The translations under genes and the position numbers were made by a program. From NCBI GenBank assembly GCA_944325865.1, contig CALVBS010000002.1, positions 186,001 to 250,000 of the forward strand: a stretch of DNA of 64,000 nucleotides. The letters are read 5' to 3'. The notes under the pieces were generated by a model that was not told where the DNA came from, searched no databases, and saw only the letters and a program-made list of their open reading frames with translations. Source of the stretch: Candidatus Gastranaerophilales bacterium. GTDB lineage: Bacteria > Cyanobacteriota > Vampirovibrionia > Gastranaerophilales > Gastranaerophilaceae. Numbering within the stretch: the first letter of the stretch is position 1; each line of letters starts with the position of its first letter. This document shows, piece by piece, positions 36,854 to 44,421 of the stretch.

Positions 36854-38021
36854 TTTTACTTTCTCTCAATTTTGTAACAAAGTTCTTTAATCTTACCATA
36901 GCGGTTTTCAGAGTCTCAAGCGAATATGCATAAGATATACGCAAATATCCTTCTCCGCTGTCACCGAATGCTGTCCCCGGAACAGCAGCAACCTTTTCTT
37001 CCGCAAGGAATTTTTCTGCAAACTCTTCGCTTGTCATACCGAATTCTTTTATACACGGGAACACATAAAAGGCTCCGTACGGTTCAAAACATTCAAGATT
37101 CATTTCTCTAAATGCATTCATTAAGAATCTGCGTCTTTGATTATAGGATTGTCGCATCATCTCTACATCTTCATCGCCGTTTTTCAAAGCTTCAACCGCC
37201 GCATACTGGCTTGTTGTAGGGGCACACATTATTGCAAACTGATGAATTTTTGTCATCTGTTTTATAATTTCCGAAGGTCCGCATGCATACCCGAGACGCC
37301 AGCCTGTCATGGCATAAGCTTTTGAAAAACCGTTAATAAGAATTGTACGTTCTTTCATCCCATTGAGACTTGCAATGGATACGTGTTGTCCTTTGTAAGT
37401 TAACGCAGAATAAATTTCATCAGACATTACAAGAATATCTTTTTCAATGCAGATTTTTGCAATTTTTTCCAGATCTTCCCTTTCCATAATAGCACCCGTC
37501 GGGTTATTCGGATACGGAAGTATAAGGACTTTTGTCCTATCCGTTATGGCATTTTCAAGTTCTTGAGGTGTCAGACGAAATTCATTTTCAGCTTTTAAGT
37601 TTATAATAACCGGCTTGGCTCCGGCAAGAACAGCACAAGGTTCATAAGAAACATATGAAGGCTGTGGAATTATAACCTCATCACCTTCGTTTATAACAGC
37701 CCTCAATCCAATATCTATAGCCTCTGACCCGCCGACAGTTACAAGCACCTCATGCATAGCATCATAATGAATACCCTGATGACGTTTAAGATAATTACAA
37801 ATCTCACATCTCAAATCTTTTAAGCCGGCATTGGAAGTATAAAAGGTTTTCCCCTTTTCAAGAGAATAAATTCCCTCATCTCTGATATGCCATGGAGTCT
37901 CAAAATCAGGCTCGCCGACACCAAGCGAAATTGCATCTTTCATTTCGCTTACAATGTCAAAAAATTTTCTTATTCCGGAAGGTTTTATCTGTAAAATTTT
38001 ATCAGAGAGAAATTGTTTCAT
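36846..38021 (-). CDS. Class I/II PLP-dependent aminotransferase (aspartate aminotransferase-like)
   Basis: 391 residues, fold type I. Landmarks: PYPNNPTGA (around 168-176), SDEIYSALTY, and the PLP lysine in NGFSKAYAMTGWRLGYACGP (around 231-250). These match the AspC/PatA-like Igamma group; the amino donor and acceptor are not clear. It is preceded in the same operon by an Lrp/AsnC regulator, with start and stop overlapping (ATGA), a pairing that suggests amino-acid-responsive control. Confidence 0.9.
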   Translation of the reverse strand: MKQFLSDKILQIKPSGIRKFFDIVSEMKDAISLGVGEPDFETPWHIRDEGIYSLEKGKTFYTSNAGLKDLRCEICNYLKRHQGIHYDAMHEVLVTVGGSEAIDIGLRAVINEGDEVIIPQPSYVSYEPCAVLAGAKPVIINLKAENEFRLTPQELENAITDRTKVLILPYPNNPTGAIMEREDLEKIAKICIEKDILVMSDEIYSALTYKGQHVSIASLNGMKERTILINGFSKAYAMTGWRLGYACGPSEIIKQMTKIHQFAIMCAPTTSQYAAVEALKNGDEDVEMMRQSYNQRRRFLMNAFREMNLECFEPYGAFYVFPCIKEFGMTSEEFAEKFLAEEKVAAVPGTAFGDSGEGYLRISYAYSLETLKTAMVRLKNFVTKLRESKND

Positions 38022-38500
38022 GGAGTAACAGCCTCTCTGCCGTCTTCAGGCTTTTTATCCAGAATTGTGCCATGATCTTTATATTTTTTCAGAATAAAGT
38101 GTGTTGCAGTACTCAAAACACTTTCAAGAGTTGATAATTTATCCGACACAAAATTTGAAATTTCTCTCAACGTTTTTTCTTCCAGAGTTACGAGCAAATC
38201 ATATCCGCCGGAGATAAGATAAACGGCCTTGACTTCGGGATAATTATAAATTCGCTCGGCAATATGATCAAACCCCTGACCTCTTTGAGGCGTAACTTTT
38301 ACTTCAATAAGTGCGGTAACTTTTTCTATGGAAGTTTTTTCCCAGTCAATCAAAGTATGGTATCCGCAGATAATGCCCTCCGCTTCAAGAGCAGAAAGTT
38401 CGTTCGCGACATCAATTTCTTGAACTCCGAGAAGAACCGCCAGTTCCTTTAAATCTATCCTGCTGTTTTTTTCTATAATTGACAGTAATTCGTCTCTCAT
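38018..38500 (-). CDS. Lrp/AsnC-family transcription regulator
   Basis: 160 residues from the ATG at 38500, chosen for the AAGGAGAAGG before it. N-terminal winged HTH (IDLKELAVLLGVQEIDVANE) and a C-terminal RAM (ligand-binding) domain with VKAVYLISGGYDLLVTLE. Such regulators sense amino acids and form octamers. It heads the operon with an aminotransferase and purB and so probably controls it. Confidence 0.88.
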   Translation of the reverse strand: MRDELLSIIEKNSRIDLKELAVLLGVQEIDVANELSALEAEGIICGYHTLIDWEKTSIEKVTALIEVKVTPQRGQGFDHIAERIYNYPEVKAVYLISGGYDLLVTLEEKTLREISNFVSDKLSTLESVLSTATHFILKKYKDHGTILDKKPEDGREAVTP

Positions 38501-38553
38501 TTTCCTTCTCCTTTGAAGCACCTTTACCAAAATTTATTATACAACAACTTTGC

Positions 38554-38583
38554 AAAAAAAAGCTCTTTCTTAACGAGAAAGAG
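38554..38583 (-). terminator. Intrinsic terminator of the AAA ATPase gene
   Basis: On the minus strand CTCTTTCT-CGTTA-AGAAAGAG is followed by C and eight T. It lies 36 nt after the stop of the 38.6 kb gene and upstream of the Lrp operon. Confidence 0.85.
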
Positions 38584-38618
38584 ACGAGATTAGTATAGTA
38601 TAAAATATGCCGGAATAA

Positions 38619-40151
38619 TTATTTACCGTATTGAGTATAACCTATTGTTCTTCTTTGCTGCTGCTGTGCGAAAAGTTCCTGAACAGCTTTGTCAAAATCT
38701 TCTTTTATAATTTTTACAGAATCCAAATCTTCCGGAACAAAAGTTCCTTCATCCATTTTTTTGTGAATTCCGCAGCGTTCGTAAGCGTTTGTCTGTGCAG
38801 AGGTCATAAGTGCCGGAATATCAGAACCGGTTGCCTTTTTCTGATAAAGTTCTTTGGCAAGTTTATCAGTATCAAGCTCCAAGTCAACCGCGGCATTTTT
38901 CTTATGAATATTAAGTATGGCTTTCAGTCCGTTTTCATCAGGCAGTTCAACCGGAATATGCAGCCCGAATCTGCCGGAACGTAATATTGCTTTGTCAATA
39001 TCATCTTTTCTGTTCGTTGCGGTAATTACAACAACCTGATCGCCGTCTTTTTCCAAATCACTCATCAGAGTTAAAAGCTGATTTACTACTTTATCTCCGT
39101 AAACATCCTGCCCTCCGCGTTCTTTAGCTACGGCATCAAATTCATCAATGAAAATAATTGACGGCTGCTGCTCCTTTGCCATATCAAAAAGTTCACGCCA
39201 GTTTGCCTCTGATTGACCGACCCATTTTGATTCCATTTCACTTCCGTTGAGTTTGATGAAATTAACGCCCGCCTCATTGGAAAGAGCAAGTGCAAGTCTT
39301 GTTTTACCTGTTCCAGGAGGCCCGTACATTAATGCCCCGTGGTGTAATATGGCATTTTTGTAAGCCTGCGGATATTTCAAAGGATACAAAATCCCTTTTT
39401 TCAACATATCAATAGCTTTGTCCTGACCTCCTACATCCTTAAACATTACAGGTTGTACGTTTTTTGTCTCATCTTTTGCCATCGCAAGAATAGATTTTAA
39501 ATTCTGTTTTTCTATGGCCGGTTTTACATCTTTTTCAAAGTCAAGAATGGTTGAGAATGTGCCCCTTAACATACTCAAATTAGCTTTAGGGTTATCCTTT
39601 ACCGGCATTTCAAATTTACCGAGTTTTATTGTATCTCCTTCAACAATGTAGCAGCTTTCCGTAGGTTTAAGGGCATCCCTGCCGTTTATAAGTATATTTT
39701 CTTTATTCAGGTTCCAAACCTCGGTCTCACCATGCGGATGTTTTATAAAAGCAAGCGTTCCGCCTACATTATCATCAGGAATAAAGAACATCTTTTTGAA
39801 GAGTTGATTTGCTGATTTGTAAGATGTTTTTAAAGCTTTTTGTGCTTCTTTAAGCGATTTGCTGACAAGAATCATTTCTTCATGCTTAAATACCTGAAAC
39901 AAAGAAGCAATTCTGTCTGCAATAGGGATTTGTTTACCCATTTCCACAAGAACAGCGGGTACAGATGCCGTAAATGAAATATTTTTATTCTTTACAAAAA
40001 CATCATTATAATTTTTATCTGCAGCAAGAGACATTGATTTTTCCGACAAAAACAGATTTTTATTTTCCGCACTACGCGGCTTTGATTGATTTGCCGGCTG
40101 TAAATTAGTGTAGTTTAAACCCTTAAAATTTGTAATAGCACTTACCTTCAT
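38619..40151 (-). CDS. CDC48/FtsH-type AAA ATPase with a lineage-specific N-terminal region
   Basis: 510 residues. The AAA module has FKDVGGQDKAIDML (237-250), Walker A GPPGTGKT (277-284), Walker B IIFIDEFDA (332-340), sensor 1 N380, and arginine fingers in RSGRF (391-395). There is only one AAA domain and no protease or membrane segment. The 230-residue N-terminal part matches no domain I know. It starts MKVSAITNFKGLNY and contains NISFTAS near residue 60, part of a tag-like pattern shared with other proteins here. AAAGGAG precedes the start. Transcription begins about 170 nt upstream at a promoter carrying an AGTGTA/TACACT dyad. Confidence 0.82.
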   Translation of the reverse strand: MKVSAITNFKGLNYTNLQPANQSKPRSAENKNLFLSEKSMSLAADKNYNDVFVKNKNISFTASVPAVLVEMGKQIPIADRIASLFQVFKHEEMILVSKSLKEAQKALKTSYKSANQLFKKMFFIPDDNVGGTLAFIKHPHGETEVWNLNKENILINGRDALKPTESCYIVEGDTIKLGKFEMPVKDNPKANLSMLRGTFSTILDFEKDVKPAIEKQNLKSILAMAKDETKNVQPVMFKDVGGQDKAIDMLKKGILYPLKYPQAYKNAILHHGALMYGPPGTGKTRLALALSNEAGVNFIKLNGSEMESKWVGQSEANWRELFDMAKEQQPSIIFIDEFDAVAKERGGQDVYGDKVVNQLLTLMSDLEKDGDQVVVITATNRKDDIDKAILRSGRFGLHIPVELPDENGLKAILNIHKKNAAVDLELDTDKLAKELYQKKATGSDIPALMTSAQTNAYERCGIHKKMDEGTFVPEDLDSVKIIKEDFDKAVQELFAQQQQRRTIGYTQYGK

Positions 40152-40328
40152 AACATGTCTCCTTTATAAATTTGTCCCGTCAAGTAAAAAATAAAACAAT
40201 TAAGCTACAACTGAATGCATGACAAGCGAATGAATACGGGACACCACAAGTCTTGAAAAATCCGCATTGACACAAGATTTCTTTGAAAAAATATTCAATA
40301 ACCCTAACTTTATTGCTAACATACTACG
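40152..40328 (-). promoter_or_regulatory. Long 5' leader of the AAA ATPase mRNA
   Basis: The predicted transcript starts near 40322 and runs about 170 nt to the ATG. GTCCCGT (plus strand 40184-40190) and ACGGGAC (40236-40242) are exactly complementary, so the leader can fold close to the AAAGGAG. No known riboswitch is recognised and no ORF is present. Confidence 0.4.
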
Positions 40329-40357
40329 AGTGTAGCAGTTACACTAATATATGTCAA
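40329..40357 (-). promoter_or_regulatory. Promoter of the AAA ATPase gene with AGTGTA/TACACT operator
   Basis: Minus strand TTGACA (40357-40352), 17-nt spacer, TACACT (40334-40329). The dyad AGTGTA-N5-TACACT (40329-40345) covers the -10 box. On the minus strand the text ATATTAGTGTAAC closely matches ATATCAGTGTAAC next to the small XRE gene at 40.45 kb, which implies a common regulator. Confidence 0.6.
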
Positions 40358-40449
40358 GTAGTAATTCGGATAATATTAATTTTAGTTAAAATTTTCGAAT
40401 TATCTCTGTAGAAAATACAAACCCATTATGTGAAATAAATGATGCAGAA

Positions 40450-40653
40450 TTAATCGGGGATATAAGGAAACAAATCATTCGGAGTGCAATCTAAAGCCCA
40501 GCAAAGCTTGTTTAAAGTCTCAAACTTCACACCTTTAGTTTTGTCATTATATAAATCATCAACAGTATTATATTTCAGTTTTGCAAGCCTTGCAGTTTCT
40601 GCAACAGACATTCTTCTGCTTCCTATAATTGTTGAAACATTATTTTTAATCAT
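40450..40653 (-). CDS. Small XRE-family transcription regulator
   Basis: 67 residues. HTH: MSVAETARLAKLKYNTVDDL, then KFETLNKLCWALDCTPNDLF as the dimer helix region typical of YozG/XRE single-domain regulators. The ATG at 40653 is preferred to the in-frame TTG two codons upstream because a TAAAAT box lies 6 nt before it (leaderless pattern). AGTGTAA direct repeats lie just upstream, and a matching dyad is found at the AAA ATPase promoter. Confidence 0.8.
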   Translation of the reverse strand: MIKNNVSTIIGSRRMSVAETARLAKLKYNTVDDLYNDKTKGVKFETLNKLCWALDCTPNDLFPYIPD

Positions 40654-40684
40654 AAACAAATTTTACAAAAGATTCTGGTATAAG

Positions 40685-40725
40685 TTGACATTTTTCTTTA
40701 TACAGTGTAATATATCAGTGTAACG
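40685..40725 (+). promoter_or_regulatory. Plus-strand promoter with CAGTGTAA direct repeats
   Basis: TTGACA (40685-40690), 17 nt, TAATAT (40708-40713). CAGTGTAA occurs at 40703-40710 and again at 40716-40723, overlapping the -10 box and the predicted start. It drives transcription away from the XRE gene toward a terminator at 40.79 kb, with no ORF between. Confidence 0.6.
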
Positions 40726-40789
40726 GAATAAATTAGTTACAATTCTTAATTCCAACTCCGCCTTTAAATATACAAGGCGGTATTTTTTT
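40720..40789 (+). ncRNA. Candidate 70-nt small RNA
   Basis: A strong promoter is followed after about 70 nt by an intrinsic terminator: CCGCCTT (40758-40764) and AAGGCGG (40774-40780) around an AT-rich loop, then TATTTTTTT. The T-tract is on the plus strand only, so it does not serve uvrC, which comes from the other side. Between them lies a second possible hairpin (GTAAC ... GTTAC) and no ORF. The RNA would be antisense to any uvrC read-through transcript. Target unknown; expression would be under the AGTGTAA-binding regulator. Confidence 0.5.
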
Positions 40790-40865
40790 ATCCCTTCTCA
40801 AAATCGGCATGAAAAGATGTAACAGGCAGATGAGTAAGAAACAAATCCGTCAATCTGTATGTACT

Positions 40866-42527
40866 TTATTTTTTCTTCAATGCCTTAGAACGCAAATCCC
40901 TGTGATAAGTTATGGCAAAACGGTGTGCCTCGTCTCTTATTCTCTGAAACAAAAATAATGCTCCCGAATCTCTCGGTAAAATAACAGGGTCGGATTTATG
41001 CGGAAGAAATACTTCTTCATTACGTTTTGCAAGACTGACAACATCAATATCTTTAACGCCCAGACCCTCTATAATTTCCATGACACTTGATAACTGCCCC
41101 TTGCCGCCGTCTATTATCATCAAATCCGGTTTTTCCCACTTCTTTTCTCCCAGATGAGATATTCTGCGGGTAAGAACTTCTTTCATTGATTGGAAATCGT
41201 CAGGCTTTCCTTCTGTTGTACGAACTTTAAATTTTCTGTATTCCGATTTTTTCGGCAGGCCGTTTATAAATACAACCATTGAGGCAACCGTATTTGTGCC
41301 CTGAATATGTGAAATATCATAACATTCCATTCTGTATGGAAAGTTTTTCAGATGAAGTTTTTCTGCAAGATAAGCTCCGATTTCATTGAAATCTTCATTT
41401 ATTTTTACCATTTTCTTAATCTTTGCATTATCAAGAACGACACGGGCATTTTTATCCGCAAGCATCTGGAGTTCTCTGCCCTGAGTGGATTTGCCGTAAC
41501 TTATGCGGACTTTTTTATTTGAGATAATCTCAAGCCATTCCTCATAAAGTGCCTTTTCGCCTACCTTTTCCAGTTCATTTGAAACAATTTTGTCCGGAAA
41601 TTCAAGAGCAAGGGTGTTGTAGTATTCCTTAAAAAATGTGGCAAAGAATTCGGTTTTATCTTCTTCCTCAACTTCGTAAACAAAATCTTTTTTATCAATA
41701 AGACGGCCTTCACGAATCATAAGAATTACAATAGCGAAAATTCCGTCCTCATTCAGCATGGAAATGATGTCTTCATTTAGTTTTGTATTTTCATAAACAA
41801 CTTTTTGTTTTTCAAGAGTTTTTTTCAAATCATTGTAACTGTCGCGGAGTTTTGCGGCTTTTTCAAATTGTTCGGAAGCCGCATATTTTTGCATCTGCTC
41901 CATCAGCTGTGACATAAGTTCGGACTGTTTACCCACAAGGAAAAGTTCAGCCTGTTTTACCAGATTTTTATATTCTTCGCTGGTAACTTTATTCTGGCAC
42001 GGTGCCATGCAGCGGCCGATTTGATAATACAAACAGGGCCTGTCTTTAAATTTCGGAGTTTTACACTGCTTCAGAGGAAAAATTTTTTTTAAAAAATCAA
42101 GCGTTGAATACATTGCCCTGACATCAGTATATGGACCGTAATAACGGCCTTTTTCGGGATTCATATTTTTTTTGCGGACAACGAGAATTCTCGGGAAATC
42201 CTCATCCGTTACCAGAAAATAAGGATATTTTTTGTCATCTTTTAAAAGAATATTATATTTAGGTTTATGTTTTTTGATTAAATGACTTTCAAGGATTAAG
42301 GCCTCAACTTCGGTATTGGTAATAATATATTCCATACGCTCAATCTGTGATACCAGCACCTGAACTTTTACACTGTCATGGTGTTTTTTATTGAAATAAC
42401 TCATTACACGGCGTTTGAGAATCTTTGCCTTGCCGACATAGATAATTTCACCCTCTTTGTTATAGTAAATATAACATCCCGGAAGTGAAGGCAGCAGTTT
42501 TAAAGTTTGTTTCAAATTATCATTCAT
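40866..42527 (-). CDS. uvrC: UvrC, excinuclease subunit, without the C-terminal HhH domain
   Basis: 553 residues. The GIY-YIG nuclease domain (LPGCYIYYNKEGEIIYVGKA), a cysteine region CLYYQIGRCMAPC, the UVR domain (AASEQFEKAAKLRDSYNDLK) that contacts UvrB, and the RNase H-like nuclease (ECYDISHIQGTNTVAS; LMIIDGGKGQLSSV) are all present. The protein ends RDLRSKALKKK, exactly where most UvrC continue into the tandem helix-hairpin-helix domain of about 60 residues; that DNA-binding domain is missing. No HhH-coding sequence follows the stop. An extended -10 (TGCTATAAT) lies 7 nt before the ATG at 42527; two other ATGs lie just upstream. Confidence 0.9.
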   Translation of the reverse strand: MNDNLKQTLKLLPSLPGCYIYYNKEGEIIYVGKAKILKRRVMSYFNKKHHDSVKVQVLVSQIERMEYIITNTEVEALILESHLIKKHKPKYNILLKDDKKYPYFLVTDEDFPRILVVRKKNMNPEKGRYYGPYTDVRAMYSTLDFLKKIFPLKQCKTPKFKDRPCLYYQIGRCMAPCQNKVTSEEYKNLVKQAELFLVGKQSELMSQLMEQMQKYAASEQFEKAAKLRDSYNDLKKTLEKQKVVYENTKLNEDIISMLNEDGIFAIVILMIREGRLIDKKDFVYEVEEEDKTEFFATFFKEYYNTLALEFPDKIVSNELEKVGEKALYEEWLEIISNKKVRISYGKSTQGRELQMLADKNARVVLDNAKIKKMVKINEDFNEIGAYLAEKLHLKNFPYRMECYDISHIQGTNTVASMVVFINGLPKKSEYRKFKVRTTEGKPDDFQSMKEVLTRRISHLGEKKWEKPDLMIIDGGKGQLSSVMEIIEGLGVKDIDVVSLAKRNEEVFLPHKSDPVILPRDSGALFLFQRIRDEAHRFAITYHRDLRSKALKKK

Positions 42528-42553
42528 CATATGCATTATAGCATAGTTTTCGG

Positions 42554-43339
42554 CTACAATTCCAATAAAGAAATATCATTCTCCAGCTTAATCTCAAATG
42601 CGGTATTTTCAGGAATAGAAATCTCCTTACCCGGCATAAAAAAGCATACAATAGGAGAAATCAACAAGTCCGCAAACTGAAGAATTGCTCCTCCGAGATA
42701 ATAAAAAGGTCTAGCAACTGTTTTTATACTTTCACAACTATACCGGCACGGATCTTTATAAACTTTATCTATAGTAATGGTGCCCTCATCCGCAACATCC
42801 GCAAGATTCATAAAATATATCGGGCTCCCTGCCAGCAATCCTCCAAAAACATTTCTTTTTCCCATTTTAGTAATATAGGCTTCAGCTGGATATGTCACGT
42901 TATCAACTTTTATCTTTTTTATTTCGAGTTTTAATGAACTGCTCCTGCCTGCCATTCTCGGAGGATTATTTTCTATAACTTCTCCGGTAAACATAACTTT
43001 TGAGGGTTCTTTTCCTAAAAATAAAACCTCGTCCTGCTGTGCGACAAAATCAATAAGAGTCCCGACAGGAGTATCGGAATCCATAGGCTGTTGGGAGCGA
43101 ACTATAAAAGTTTTGCCCTTATCAAGCTTTATTGCTGTCAACTCCTTTCCCTCAAGACATCTGTATGCACTCTGTATATTTTCTGCCGACTGCTCAAGAT
43201 TTATATTTGAAACTTCTATAGGACAAGCCGCTGACAACTGTCCGCTGTTAACAGCTTCATCAAGCTCTCCCGCCTGCACGGCACAAAGTAAATTTTGGCA
43301 CAGCAAAATACAAATAAGTCCAAGACTAATTTTTTTCAT
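42554..43339 (-). CDS. Secreted hypothetical protein
   Basis: 261 residues from an ATG preceded by AGGAG. A clear signal peptide (MKKISLGLICILLCQNLLC..., cleaved near AVQA) is followed by an acidic region, a beta-rich middle (about 60-180, VGTLIDFVAQQDEVLFLGKE), and a hydrophobic C-terminal stretch (FYYLGGAILQFADLLISPIV). I recognise no family; the beta-rich part looks like an envelope or trafficking-associated barrel-type domain. It stops 26 nt before uvrC begins. The 43340-43567 gap holds the tpiA promoter. Confidence 0.65.
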   Translation of the reverse strand: MKKISLGLICILLCQNLLCAVQAGELDEAVNSGQLSAACPIEVSNINLEQSAENIQSAYRCLEGKELTAIKLDKGKTFIVRSQQPMDSDTPVGTLIDFVAQQDEVLFLGKEPSKVMFTGEVIENNPPRMAGRSSSLKLEIKKIKVDNVTYPAEAYITKMGKRNVFGGLLAGSPIYFMNLADVADEGTITIDKVYKDPCRYSCESIKTVARPFYYLGGAILQFADLLISPIVCFFMPGKEISIPENTAFEIKLENDISLLEL

Positions 43340-43503
43340 CAATAACTCCTGTACAAAATGGGGTATAAAACTCATCACCAGCCGATTTCCGACTGTGTAA
43401 AAAAAGAATACCCGAAATATCCGATTAAACAATCATTTAAAAAAACGATTGACTGAATAATTCTCTAAAAATATACCCATGCGGCTGATATTAAAAATGT
43501 TGA

Positions 43504-43532
43504 TTGCAAATAAATATTGTTCTTAATATAAT
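43504..43532 (+). promoter_or_regulatory. tpiA promoter
   Basis: TTGCAA (43504-43509), 17-nt spacer, perfect TATAAT (43527-43532). The predicted start is near 43539, giving a 30-nt leader that includes AAGGAGAG before the ATG. Unlike the leaderless genes, this one has a normal ribosome binding site. Confidence 0.7.
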
Positions 43533-43567
43533 CAAATCAGAGGGTTATCTAAAAAAGGAGAGAAATT

Positions 43568-44368
43568 ATGTCAAGAAAACCTATTATTGCAGGAAACTGG
43601 AAAATGAATTTACTTCAATCCGAAGCAAAAGCTTTGTTTGAAGGTATTAAAGATTATGTAAAAGATTACACTGCAGTTGAATTACCTACTGTTGTAATTG
43701 CACCGGTATTTACTTCACTCTGTGCAGTTGAATCCGTAAAATGCAACTGCGGCTGCGGCGGAAATAAAATTTCTATAGCAGGGCAAAACTGCCACTGGGA
43801 ATCTTCAGGTGCTTATACCGGTGAAATTTCCGTTGAAATGCTGAAAGATGCAGGATGTGATTACGTTATCATCGGTCACTCTGAAAGAAGACAGTATTTC
43901 TCGGAAACTGACGAAATGATTAACAAAAAAGCAAAAGCAATCCTCGCCGGCGGCTTGATTCCTATTATCTGCTGCGGCGAAACTCTTGAACAAAGAGAAT
44001 CAGGCGTTACTGATTCCTGGATTGCAGGTCAAATTAAAGCTGCTCTTGAAGGTATTTCTTCAGAAGATATCGCTAAATCAGTTATCGCTTACGAACCTAT
44101 CTGGGCTATCGGAACAGGCAAAACTTGCGACTCTGATGAAGCTAACAGAGTTATCGCTATGATTAGAAATGTTGTTAAAGAAGTTGCAGGAGCTGAAGCT
44201 GCTGATGCAATCAGAATCCTTTACGGCGGTTCCGTAAAACCTTCAACTATTGCCGAACAAATGTCTAAATCTGATATCGACGGGGCTTTAGTCGGCGGTG
44301 CTTCTTTGAAAGCTGACAGCTTTAACGAAATCATTGCAAACACTATGAAAGTCGCTTGCAAAGCATAG
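43568..44368 (+). CDS. tpiA: Triosephosphate isomerase
   Basis: 266 residues. Landmarks: AGNWKMN with Lys12, [12 protein letters not shown] with the catalytic His, and [14 protein letters not shown] with the catalytic Glu, then the phosphate loop LYGGSVKP. It interconverts dihydroxyacetone phosphate and glyceraldehyde-3-phosphate. A short cysteine-rich insertion (CNCGCGGNK, around 59-67) after strand 2 is unusual and could bind metal or make disulfides. Codon use is biased as in highly expressed genes. Strong promoter and terminator. Confidence 0.95.
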   Translation: MSRKPIIAGNWKMNLLQSEAKALFEGIKDYVKDYTAVELPTVVIAPVFTSLCAVESVKCNCGCGGNKISIAGQNCHWESSGAYTGEISVEMLKDAGCDYVIIGHSERRQYFSETDEMINKKAKAILAGGLIPIICCGETLEQRESGVTDSWIAGQIKAALEGISSEDIAKSVIAYEPIWAIGTGKTCDSDEANRVIAMIRNVVKEVAGAEAADAIRILYGGSVKPSTIAEQMSKSDIDGALVGGASLKADSFNEIIANTMKVACKA

Positions 44369-44386
44369 TTTCATAATACTCAATTC

Positions 44387-44421
44387 AAAAAAAGACACCT
44401 TATTTATGAGGTGTCTTTTTT
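44387..44421. terminator. Bidirectional terminator between tpiA and the HELGH protease gene
   Basis: AAAAAAAGACACCT and AGGTGTCTTTTTT pair around TATTTATG. It follows tpiA by 20 nt and overlaps the last codons of the minus-strand gene ending at 44400. Confidence 0.85.
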
